This document shows, piece after piece, positions 14,501 through 25,512 of a DNA stretch of 64,000 bases; within the stretch, counting starts at the first letter, position 1; every line of letters starts with the position of its first letter. This DNA is from Paragordius varius. Taxonomy: Eukaryota; Nematomorpha. The stretch covers positions 4,464,001-4,528,000 of the forward strand of contig OZ176055.1 of assembly GCA_964247055.1 (NCBI GenBank), read 5' to 3'. The notes under the pieces were generated by a model. It was not told the origin of the DNA. It worked only from the letters and a program-made list of their open reading frames with translations, and ran no database searches. A program made the position numbers and the translations under genes.

Positions 14501-17500
14501 TCTAAATTATATAATTTAAATAAGTTTTTTGTTATGAGCATTGTAATTTATGTATAAACTCGCAAAATTAAATGCTAAAAGTAGGCTAAAACTGCTCGTT
14601 GCGTCAATAGAATAATTTTCAACATGTTATAAGTATAAATATAGTTTGAAATTATTAATCAGAGAATAGTTGTCAATTTAAATCTTTCAAGCGCTGCAGT
14701 TTAATAAAATACCTGATACGATATGTGTCAATAGTATTTTATACAATTTTTTGATGAATACCTCTAAGGATTAAATAATTACATTCATTAGTTGCCCCGA
14801 AATTTGAATCTTCAACACTGGATACCGTTCCACCCTCCTCCTCGTTAAATAATGCCCCTTTTGTGACGGAATTTAAAAAACCCAACACCTATCCCATCCG
14901 TAATGGAAATGAATTAACGGTCAAAGAATTCAGCCCAGGTTTCAGACTTGAGTGCACCTTTACAGCCAGACCAGAACCTCGAATTATTTGGTTAAAAAAT
15001 GGGAAAATTTTAGAAACACATGGTAGCAACAACAAGCGAGATTCGAAATCCAATTCTGAATATTCTACATTCCTAAATGATAATATTATCCCAAAATATG
15101 GTGGTTTACCCTCTGTTACAAAAAGTCCTTCTGCTATTTACTCCTACAAATTGGAAAATATTAATAATCTAAAGTATTTAGTTTTGTTTAATTAATTACT
15201 GAAATTAATTTTTCAATAAATAAGCTTTTACGGATTTTTAAATTATAGTAATTTGTAAGCAAGTATAGATTTTTTAGTTGCTTAAATTTTCCCAATTTCT
15301 GTTAATAATAGCAAGTAACAAAGTCATATATTTATTAAACAAATAAAATGGCTGTATACTATATTCTTGTTTTTTTTCCCTTAAAATAGCACTTTTGAAT
15401 CCAATTTGGGGTTTTCCCATTTCGATCATGCTCCAGGTTTACATTTTCCACAAACTACCCAATCTGATAGTTTACAAAATGACGGAATCTTTACATCCAA
15501 TACGGAACGTAACTCTCCTACTTTCCATACGAATCAAACATCTAACATGGTTGGACTTCAAAACGTTTTTCAGGTTTTGTTACATAATTTTAAAATAAAT
15601 TTTCCCAACATTTTTGGGATTTATTTTTCAGTAATTCCAGCTAATTAGTTTTATTGGGCCATTTTTTGGGTTAAAAAAGGTTTATTTAACAAATTAGGAA
15701 AAACGATCATAAATGAGTTTTGTAATCTAGGAGTTAACGGAAACAATTGTATAAACTATCTAAATTGAACCCAAATGTAATAATATATAGATGAAACGCT
15801 TTTCCACAGTTCTCACAGAAAAGCTTCATGCTTGTTAGCATTTTTTAGTACAACTTGGCTATTTAATTAATCATAATTATCATTTCTAAACAGACTACAA
15901 GTTATTTGTATTGGACAAACCCTATACGAGCTGAAGATAGTGGTATATACGCTTGTTTGGCCTTAGATCAAACAATGTATGATGATGAAATTTTTTCCGA
16001 CACTGACCTCAAAACATTTGAAAAAAATCATCCTGTTTCCTATAATGTCAGTTTACGCGTTATTCATCAACCATATATAATCAAAGCTCTCAGCCCACAG
16101 TTGATACCTACAGTGGAAAACAAAGGTAAATATATAAGTTTTGTGGAGTTATTTTCCTGTTTCTAGAATAAAAAGTTTTATTTATTTTTTGTATCAATAA
16201 TTGTTATCCGTTAAATAATGTTATAAACGAACATTTAAATGAACTAAAAATGATAATGATATTTCAACTGAAATTTAAACTCAAAATTAACTTAACTTTT
16301 TATGTTTAATTTAAGTTTAAATTTCAGTTGAATTTTCGTTTATAACATTATTTAATGGAATTTAACAATTGTTAATATTGTTGTTGACTATGTTTTTTCA
16401 ACATGTATAATTTTAGACTATGATGCCGCTTTATTTTGTACCGTTCAAGCTGACCCAAAACCATCTTTTGAATGGGAATTCGAAAATCAACCGGTAACAT
16501 TATATGATAAATAATATTTGTCTTCTTTATATAATTGTTTTTACCTATATTGATCATTCTTGTTTATAGATTTCGATTGGGCAAAATGGTAAATATCAAA
16601 TTTTTACGCATCCAGCATCTATATCGGCAGAAAATCAATATCTCAATTATTTGTTTAACGGGAAGCGATCATTTTATCAATCGATACTTTTTGCTAAAAA
16701 GCTGAGTGCTAATAATAAGGATATGTTTACTGAGGAACATACGGATATATTTGGCAATTATACCTGTACAGTCAAAAATGAATTAGGATCCTTGCAATAT
16801 TCTATAAATGTTCAAAAACCGAGTAAATCATATTATTTAAAACATACTTTACCTGACAAATGTCATAACATTATAAATTTACAGCACTTATAATGACAAA
16901 AACCAAAACTGATTCCAGATACCTTTAAAAAATAATGGTATAGGCCTAATAACAAAAAATATGAAAATCGCTTGCTAAAAACGTGTTAGAATACAAACTA
17001 TCCTTGATTTTTTGTATCCCTACGAAATACGTTTTTTGCCTCAAATTAATGGCTATTTAAATTTGCCATTTTTATTGAGATTTAAGTGTAATATTTCTAT
17101 ATTCTTGATACATGTGTTCGATACCTATATACGGTTAAAATTCTCAAGTATGTGATGGAACATAAAGAAATGTGTTATGAATTTCGAAAACTCACCATAC
17201 AAATTTGATTAAATATTTAAAGTTTTGGCTATCACTGAATTCACAGGAAAATATTTGTTAAACCAAGGAACACCCAATGCAGTGTAAATTTAAGGACTTA
17301 AAAAATTTATGCGATTATATTAAATGTTAATTAAAACCATTTACGTTTTTTAAATAACAACTGGTCCAATTTTTCGTAACCTAACTCGTTTTTTTAAAAC
17401 CGGTTTCCATTTCAGTCCAGGTTTCAAGCTCCATACTAATATTTATAAATTATCCAATTTTTTAATAGTGCAAAATGTATTTATACACGTATATTTTCTT

Positions 17501-18734
17501 TCTTAGCCATTCCGGAACCACCAACATTTTTGGGTGCTAAAAATATAACGGCCGAAAATGGCGTTATATTTGTACGTCCAAACTTCGCTGGAGAAATCAA
17601 GCAAACGCTCGTACTTAACTATTATAAGGTAGAGACTCAAAGAATCATTGAGGCAATTGATACATTGTTTAGCAATGAACAACAACACACTTCAAATCCA
17701 TTAATTAAAACGTCTATATCTTCACCTTTTCATCAAATGCACACAGAATTGGCACAAAAAGTGATATTTTTATTGTTTAATCTTTCTAGAAATTATTTTA
17801 TGCATTTTAAGCGCAGAAATTTGGTTGTATTTTTTTAATATATACCATTGACAATTCAAATTCACCCTAAAAGAAATTATGTGTTTTCGAACTTAAATAA
17901 CTATAAAAAAAATATATTCTTATGGCAATTTTTTCAGTATTATGTTAATTTTAAACGTAATGTCATTTTTTAAAAATGTAGGTATTTTAATCTAAAAAAA
18001 TCCATAATTTATTTTAGGGTGAACTTGAATTGTTCAAGGGGAATTTAAATTGTTTAAGTGTGAATTTGTAGTGTAAATGGTATATTACTATTTTTTAGAG
18101 CCATTAATATGAGCAAAACAAATGATTTTATTACCAATTTTATTTATAATTGGCAAATTCGTTTTTTTGTATGAAGGATGTTCTTTTTACCGGGAAATAT
18201 GTCATTTTACCCTTTGATCTCAGTGTTATTGGTCTTTCGCCCGTCGATATGCACCAACTAATCATAAAATCCTTGAAAACGAGAAATTCTACTTATCGAA
18301 ACTCTGTATATAATAGTGATAATTCCGACTCTCTCGATATGCCCATGCATTTCAACAAATTTGGTACTTCACCCACATCGTATGATCCTGATTTGGATTG
18401 GAACCGAGTCCAACATTTAGAATTAATACAAAGCGATACATTAGCACAATACACGGAAAATGCATACAATAATATGATTTCATCGCTCCAACAATCTGAT
18501 AATTATGCCAATAATTATAATATTAATCAAGTGAATTTTGATGTAACTCAATTGCTAGCAGAAGCGATATCACCTCAAACTTTTTCTGTTCTAGGTTAAT
18601 ACTTATATATTTACACGATATTTTACGCTACACAGAGTTTACAAGTATAAGCTCTAAATTATGTAAAGTAACTATATCAAAGTTGAATCGCAACGTAAAA
18701 AGTAAAAGTCAATCAATCATATATTTTTGGATCC

Positions 18735-18765
<31 letters not shown>

Positions 18766-21598
18766 CCAATAGGAATGTTGAAGGGGTTGTATATAGGGGC
18801 CTCTTATGACATAATTAACCATTAATCATGTTTAAATAAGAAAATAAGGTATTAAAAATATAGTTAACTTTTACATTACACACAATGCCTTATCATCCAT
18901 ACTTTACTGTATTTTAAAAAATATTAAATAATAAATTTGAATAATATGATAATGCGAATAGATTTGGAAGCCAACTCGAAATACATTTTCTGGGTCACGG
19001 CCTACAATTCGATCGGGAGCTCAACGGATCAAAACCTTAGCATTCCATTAAAACCACTCGTTCCGGAATTCATGATTTTGTCGACACCTCACATCCCTTT
19101 TGCTAAACACAGTTTATATGAAATATTTTTAAAATATATACATTTTTCAATAAGATTTTTTATTTAATATGTCGAAAATAGACATTGTGTTAAGGAATTG
19201 TTTTTTGACATTAAGTTGTTGAAAAAATATATTGTATAAATATAATCATAATTGTAATTTTTACGAAAAATACTAAATCATTAAAAATTAATTAAATGTC
19301 AATCTACAAAACAATTTTTTACAATACCAATTTTTTATTATTTTTATATTTCGATATGTTTTAGATATTTATTACCAGAGTCTTGTGTATTGGGCCCATA
19401 ACGATACTTTGCATTTAACTTTTTCGAATAGGATCCCATATCAAGATTTGTGCATAAACCTTGTTTCCATTGGTATTAATATTTTTTATGATTATATGTT
19501 AAATTTAATACCTATGATGGAAATAAACATTTTTACTTTTTAAAGTTTTTAGTTGAGAAACGAAATTTAGTATTTTATTATTTTAAATCATCGTACTTAA
19601 GCCAAAACTATTTTTGTAAAAAAGTAACTTATTTTGATACCACTTTTGGAGATATGTAAAAATTTTAATTAAACATATTAAGATAAGGCACATACAAAAT
19701 TCTTAATAATATCATATAGATCAATGTATAACGATTGGATCTAAAAACGTTTTACAAACCTCAAACCTTTTTGAAGTTTATATACCCAACTTACAGCAAT
19801 ATGGTCCGTTGGAACGAAATTTGCTTAATACCAATGATATAAACTCAAATATCAACGACCAAATCCACAAAGATATTTATGTTAAATTATGTGCTGTGTA
19901 TGATCCTCGCAATACGTGCGAAAACGAACAAAAAGCAGAGATTAGAGGTTGTTATTTGATAAATCACTTAATTATAGATATTAACATTGGTAATTAAAAT
20001 TGCCGCTTTATGGAAAAATTCGACGGTTTTTTATTAATTTTGTTTCTTTTAAAGAAGTTTGGGCTTTTATTATCCACATTTTATAGCTATTGATATTTTA
20101 CGTAATTAATCATAAATTAACATTTTTTATGCACCTCTATTTGTTATTAGCCGAAGGATTAACATTACAAACACACATTCAACCACAGTCAATTCATAAA
20201 AAATTATGGCTAATCATCGGAACCCCTTTGATTATGATAATTATGTTACTGGGGACATTGGCCATCGTTTGCCTCAAAAGAAAGAAAGAACGATGTAAAA
20301 TATTTTCGTAAAAATTATATAAATTTGGATTCTCCAACCTTTTATTTGCATACAACACGAGTAAAAATGCATTGATACTTTTTTTTTTATTAAATATTGC
20401 CAGATAGGACATACAGCAAAGAGCATATTGTTGGCCTCTAGCAAATTAGTTTTTTTTGCTAGCAGCCAATACAATAGGAGTGCTCTTTACTGTATATCTA
20501 TGTTTATAAAACAAAGTATTTTTATTCATCCTTTTATAATCTATTTAAACTTTAATTAATATCATATTTTAAAGCTATTTTCGCCAATGAATATTTATCA
20601 TTGATTTGATTATGTTTCGTTTCTAGTACTGAAAGAATACGAAATGAAACAAGCCAACACCGCATCGGCCATGTTTAAACCAACAAATTACACGATTGGA
20701 TCCCTGAAATCTAATAATATGAATAATAGTTCAATCGGTAGAAAACCAAACCACACTCACAATAATAATGGTGTGCACCATGTTGCAAACGGTTCTGCAA
20801 ACAAAGATCATAAATTTAGTAATGGATCAATTGGATCCGCACATAATAAAAATTACAATACAAACACAATATCTAGCAATGGGCACTCGGGGGCTTTTGT
20901 TAACCGAGCCCTCGATTTAGTTGACGAATATCAAGTCACATCTCCGACAAGTATATTTCATAAAAACTTTTTGTATACGCTATTTTGACCTTAAATATTT
21001 GTTGTACTAATTAAAATTAGGAAAGACTAATATAAAGAAAACCATGATTTATTCATAACCTATCATTTTGGTCTACAAATAAAAAATAGAGATGTAAATG
21101 AGTAAAACATCTAATAATATATATTTTATCAAAATAATAAATCAGGATAAAAATATGGTTTTAGCTATAAAAATATTAATCTTTTACTATTTATGTTTTG
21201 TCTTTTTTAATTTGCACTGTTTAATTTTAGACACTGCTTACAACAATATTAACAATGTTCATGTTGATCAATCACATCATCCGGTTGTGAGAAATTCCAA
21301 ATTTGCGCATCAAAAGTTCAAGAGTCCCGAGGATCTTTTGATGGCCGCAAACGATTTCGAAGACGATTCTGATCAAGAATTTAACGCTTCACCTAGCAAT
21401 GGTGGTAACCATTCATCCATTTTTAATTCAACATCTTACGCTCATCACAATTACAATAGCAACAACAATAGTTATAATAAACCATCTTACAGCAATAATA
21501 TAAATCACCACAATGATATAAATCATTATACCAATCCTAATTTTATCAATGAACTTTCCTCTGCCCACCCGGATGAACCCTTTAGGGGTAATGAATAA
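3956..21598 (+). CDS. ed: Echinoid-like Ig/FN3 cell-adhesion receptor
   Basis: Single-pass adhesion receptor of 1850 aa. Exons: 3956-4019, 8938-9298, 9832-9989, 10304-10433, 11044-11237, 11589-11876, 12242-12442, 12673-12770, 13081-13360, 13554-14066, 14311-14454, 14792-15173, 15390-15573, 15894-16125, 16417-16493, 16570-16822, 17507-17760, 18177-18594, 18962-19111, 19365-19472, 19720-19947, 20151-20294, 20627-20950, 21231-21598. All are GT-AG, phases agree, and the sum is 5553 nt (a multiple of 3). Exon 1 is a signal peptide (WISKIFLIFYLYLTG). About seven Ig domains follow; typical marks are VDLPC, DNSIFECKV, LNVTC, SLADDGSNFACSV, VSIPC, MAGTYVCRAEN, DTGIYYCFAHNEVGS, LECTF, EDSGIYACLA, FCTV and GNYTCTVKNELGS. 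An FN3 module ends YIFWVTAYNSIGSS, and a second, divergent one follows. The transmembrane helix (LWLIIGTPLIMIIMLLGTLA, about residues 1590-1613) precedes a basic stop-transfer KRKKER and an Asn/His-rich cytoplasmic tail of about 237 aa. Seven Ig, two FN3 and one TM is the Drosophila Echinoid/Friend-of-Echinoid plan (homophilic adhesion at adherens junctions, EGFR/Hippo cross-talk), although this protein is longer than the fly protein (about 1330 aa). Nephrin-type receptors are the alternative. The real C-terminus may lie further on (see 21958-22002). Confidence 0.8.
5878..6932 (-). mobile_element. mariner transposon relic, copy 1
   Basis: Minus-strand fragments match a mariner transposase. 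N-terminal MSNFVLKK precedes a helix-turn-helix-like region, the catalytic block MILLLDNAPSH is encoded near 6185-6235 (second Asp of the D,D-D triad), and a C-terminal MVHTFAEQQINDFDKMMEKG lies near 6020-6090. Stops and frame changes are frequent, so it cannot encode an active enzyme. The ends resemble the terminal inverted repeats of copy 2 (34513-35656): the high-coordinate end reads CCAGGCGTATTTATA on the minus strand, and the low end starts CAGGTTTAGG. The subterminal tract GTACATCGACTTCCACACA is shared with copy 2 (GTACATTGGCTTCTACACA). Length is about 1.05 kb, consistent with a slightly shortened 1.1-1.3-kb mariner. Confidence 0.85.
7434..7467. repeat. (TA)n microsatellite
   Basis: An uninterrupted TA dinucleotide run in intron 1 of the echinoid-like gene. 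Confidence 0.95.
10634..10738. repeat. Degenerate tandem repeat followed by (TA)n
   Basis: Three imperfect copies of a roughly 22-bp unit of the form GGGTGAAxTTGAAxTGTTCG are followed by GTGTAAAT and a long TA run (about 10699-10738). The same unit array recurs at 18017-18085 in another intron of the same gene, so this is a dispersed element and not a local minisatellite. Confidence 0.7.
11534..11565. repeat. (TA)n microsatellite
   Basis: TA run just upstream of the exon starting at 11589. Confidence 0.9.
16213..16356. repeat. Palindromic MITE-like element
   Basis: A near-perfect inverted repeat inside the intron between exons 15894-16125 and 16417-16493. The left arm begins TTAAATAATGTTATAAACGA and contains TTCAACTGAAATTTAAACT; the right arm contains AGTTTAAATTTCAGTTGAA and ends TCGTTTATAACATTATTTAA. 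The short total length, long arms and lack of coding content fit a foldback MITE. The ends read TTAA at both sides, so a TTAA or TA target duplication is possible. Confidence 0.75.
17843..18085. repeat. Inverted-repeat element with GGGTGAA units
   Basis: The left end (ATTGACAATTCAAATTCACCCT) is the inverse of the right tract (AGGGTGAACTTGAATTGTTC), with about 150 bp between. The right arm carries the same degenerate unit array and GTGTAAAT end as 10634-10697. It is probably a non-autonomous DNA element in the intron before exon 18177-18594. Confidence 0.55.
18739..18765. repeat. (TA)n microsatellite
   Basis: TA run in the intron between exons 18177-18594 and 18962-19111. Confidence 0.9.
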
Positions 21599-22575
21599 AT
21601 TAAATTATAGAGTAAAATAGGATTATGTATTAGACCGGTTAAAATATATAGTAGCCGGTCTGAGCGCTTCTTATGAATGCAGATATAAGCACTAACTATT
21701 ATAGCCACAAATCCAGTGTTTTAATTAAGTTAAAAAAATTTGAGCTTTTGGAAATAGGATAGAATCATGGTCATAAATGGATTTGTAACAGGTAAAATTT
21801 AATTCCAATCCAAAATAAAAGATATAATTTTTTTTGCTTACAAAAATAGCAAATGGTGGAAAACGTTTCTTTTTTTATAATCAAAATTAAAATATTTGAA
21901 ATATTGATACCGAATCATAATCCATTTTTATTTAAACACACATTAGATAATATACAGAAAAATGGTTCGACCACATCATCCCTTACAAATCTACAAGAGG
22001 TAATTGTTTAAAGCAAAAAAAAATGTATCCATTTCACAATGTGCCAAAACATGAACCATTTTAGAGCATTTATAAAAAGAGCATGCATGCTATGTTACGC
22101 AATTTTCATCCTCAATCATCATACCCATGCATTTATGTTTCTGATAACTTTTAAATTTTTTGGATCAAATGTATATAAAATATTTAGATTTTTATGATTC
22201 CATTCATCCCAGTCTCAATTTTTATGGATATTTTATTACATTTTTACTCTATTATTGTTTATAATTCATTTGATTACTATTATAATATGGATTTGTATAT
22301 AAAGATAAATAAATACCAATAAATTTATATATTAATTTTTTACCCTTATAGGTAAAACTTTCAATTTTCATAACATTTGATAAAGATGGTCATTATTTAT
22401 ATTATATCAAAGAAAAATTCAGATTTATCTTATTTAGACGCAATAAATAAATCTGAAAAATAAAACCTTAATAATTTATTTTTTCCTTCCATAATAAAAG
22501 TTACAAAGCACGTTAAATGCAAATGTTGTCAAAACCAAAGCACGAATGATGTTAAGCGTTAGGTTACTCCATAAT
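21599..22575. other. Convergent intergenic spacer
   Basis: About 1 kb between the 3' ends of the echinoid-like gene (plus) and STRAD (minus). An AATAAA overlaps the receptor stop codon (21594-21599). Apart from the possible exon at 21958-22002 no coding signal or repeat was recognised. Confidence 0.6.
21958..22002 (+). other. Possible extra 3' exon of the echinoid-like gene
   Basis: A segment flanked by an acceptor-like ATATACAG and a donor-like GAGGTAATTG. The last annotated exon ends CCC TTT AGG GGT AAT GAA TAA, which contains a usable donor (AGGG|GTAATG) four codons before the stop. Splicing there into this segment in phase 1 would read EKWFDHIIPYKSTR. The other frame (KNGSTTSSLTNLQE) does not fit the phase. 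No family match supports either, so this is only a candidate for an alternative C-terminus. Confidence 0.2.
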
Positions 22576-25480
22576 TTATAATTTTTCGAAATTCCATAGA
22601 CTTGATGCTTTAGAAATTAATGAATGGGTCGATATCCGTTTAGATCCTGACTTAACATCAGAACTTGTCTCAGAATGGCTGGCTGGTGGTATAATTAATT
22701 CTTGTTTAAGCTCATCCAATAGGGAGGGCAAATTGTATACCTCCCGATTAAATTTGAATTTATGAACTTTGCGAAAAAGGACATGAGTTATAAGATCCGC
22801 AGAAGATGGCCTATATATGTTAGGAACAATGTAAGACGTGGATGATAAACATGAAGGACATTTTTAAAAGCAATAACTGAAAGATTTTTATTTTTATATT
22901 ATAACCATAGCTTTAAATTTTTTTATATATAACATTCAGATCGTGATCGATTAGGATCTCATATTCATTTGAAATATTTGGTTGACAAAATAACAGTCTA
23001 TTAGTTCTAAATTTAAGGCTTGTTTAGACTAATACTTAGGATTTAACGCCTAGAATGAAATTATTTATCTTTTATAATAAAAATTTAATGAGTCTGATAC
23101 TAACAAAACCAAATTCTATCCTAAAAAACTATTTTTTTGCATTATTAAAAGATTACCTTTCCTCCGGATCAAATGTTAAACAAGCAAGAACAAAAGCTCT
23201 GAACTCAGAAGAAAAAGTAAAAATATCCGAAGTTGTACTGTTGGATGAGTCTTTAGAGCCAGAAATATCCAGAGCACCTTTAGTATTGTCTTTTATCAAA
23301 GCGGGATTGGGTTGACCTACCGTGATTAAACCATAACTTGGTCGAAAGGAAAACTTTGTTGATCTAAAATATACAATATGTATTATTTTTATGTAAAAAT
23401 GTTCCCTAAATAAATTTTGAAATTAGAGAAAAACTTTCTGGGTTGTGTAAAATCTTTGACGCGATTTGCACGAAAATCAATTAAAGTAGCTCTTCGAGTA
23501 CTCTTTTTACCAACTTTTGATATGGGGAAATTTGACAACTTTGTTGTCTTTGCAGCATTTGCAGTGGTTGGGATTAAACTTTGATACCTTCTCCGCTTTT
23601 GAGAAATATAGTAATTATCGAATTTGGATTGCACTAAGGGAGGTGGTAAAGGTGAATGCGATGGTAAACCTTCATGACCTTAAAAATTATTTATATAAAA
23701 TTAATCGATTGTTTTAATTAAATCCTTTCCCAGTGAGAAAATGTATGTTTAAGCAAATCCGAATATTTTTTAGGGCTGTTTGCAATTTAAATTAGAATTA
23801 CAATGAGATATATTATATATTTACTGTAAAAATTAGAATTATAAATACTTAGCATAAAGTGAAAGACTAAAATTTCTTGATTTTTTATATAGCTATTGTT
23901 TAATAGAACTGTAAACACTTACTACACTCATATTAATTGTAATCAAAAATGTTTCATAGAAATTAATGATAAGTAATTTTTTTAAATCAGATATCATATT
24001 TACCTCTACGAAGATACTTCTGAAGCGAAGAAATATTATTAAACATGGCACTTCCTTTACGTTGAATATTAGCACTTGCTCTTCGTAAAGATCCACGAAA
24101 AAGAGAATTTGATTTCTGACGCATTTCTCCAAACTCCTGTTTCTTATGTGCGTCTTCCTATTTTAATATAATTTTAAACTAAATGTAAAGATAGATATTT
24201 TAATGGAGTTCAAAATACACTAAAATTCAAAGTTTTAAGACAAAACGTAAAAACATTTTCCATTATGACAACCATACGAAAATATTTTTGGGTTTTACGA
24301 ATTGCCTTTATAATAAAATTATATTTTTACTGTATATTAAAACATCATACTTCCAATGGTAATGCCATGGATTTGTCACCATTAGATATTTTAGTTACAT
24401 GAAAATATTTTTTCTTTTGTTTGGCAGGAGTAGATTGGGTACTTTGTATAATGGTAGGTTCTTGGAATCTAAATATAGGCAAAAATATATTTTTCTTTTA
24501 TAAATTTAATTTATTATAAAAATTTAGGTTTTAAATAAAAATAAGCACGACTAAATTACTTTAAATTGGTGGTGAGTGTTTTGTAAAGTTTACGCTTTTG
24601 AAACGAAGGTCTGGAAGCCAAATTAGGTAGTATATCAGTAGGTTCAGTATTTATCACTAAACCAAATCTTTCATTTTTCTATACATTAATTGATTATTGT
24701 AATGGTAATGAACGGATTGGTTATGTTTTGTAATAACAGTTGTTAAAATCCGTAATTTAATGATAAAGGATAATTAAATAGAATTAAATGAAATTATAAA
24801 TAGATCACATATAGTTTATAATTTCATTTAATTCTATTTAATTATCCTTTATCATTTAAATTACGGATTTTAACAACTGTTATTAATTGATTATATTATA
24901 TAGTTATATATTATAATCAACACGTAATATTAATGAATAAACGTGAAATCCAAAAAATTATAATTAGTTCTTTGCTTAATAAATCTTAAAAAAGTTATAT
25001 TTCAAATCAAACTCTATATTAAATTATATATAATTAATAAGAAAAAGTAAATCTTTTTCCATATTATATTAATGCAGAATAATCTCTCCATAACTTTTTG
25101 AAAGTTTCAAAAAAACAAAAAACACATTCAAAGCAGCAAATAAAAGTATGTTAATGAATCATTATTGTATAATTAAATAACCAATTTTAATCAAATAAAA
25201 AGGTTAGACAATCCTAATATTTAGAATAATAAAAGCATGACAGGTTTTAGTAGTGATTGATTACTTTTTCAGTTCCTTCGACCTCTTTTTTTACGTTGTA
25301 AGGTTTTATAGCGATAGCGGCACTGAGTTTTCTGGGTAAACCATCTTGATTTTGTGAAGGGGATTCGATTTCGGCAATGTCCGCGTATCTGTCTTCGCTT
25401 GATTCTTTTTTAAAAAAAATATTATAATTAATAATGAATTAATTAACGTTGGACACAAAATCTGGTTTTAAGTGAGATGT

Positions 25481-25512
<32 letters not shown>

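Noticed and set aside
22600-22764. Plus-strand frame LDALEINEWVDIRLDPDLTS...
   Set aside because: It is the reverse of the STRAD terminal exon, whose minus-strand reading (RPSSADLITHVLFRKVHKF ... LWNF) matches the family.
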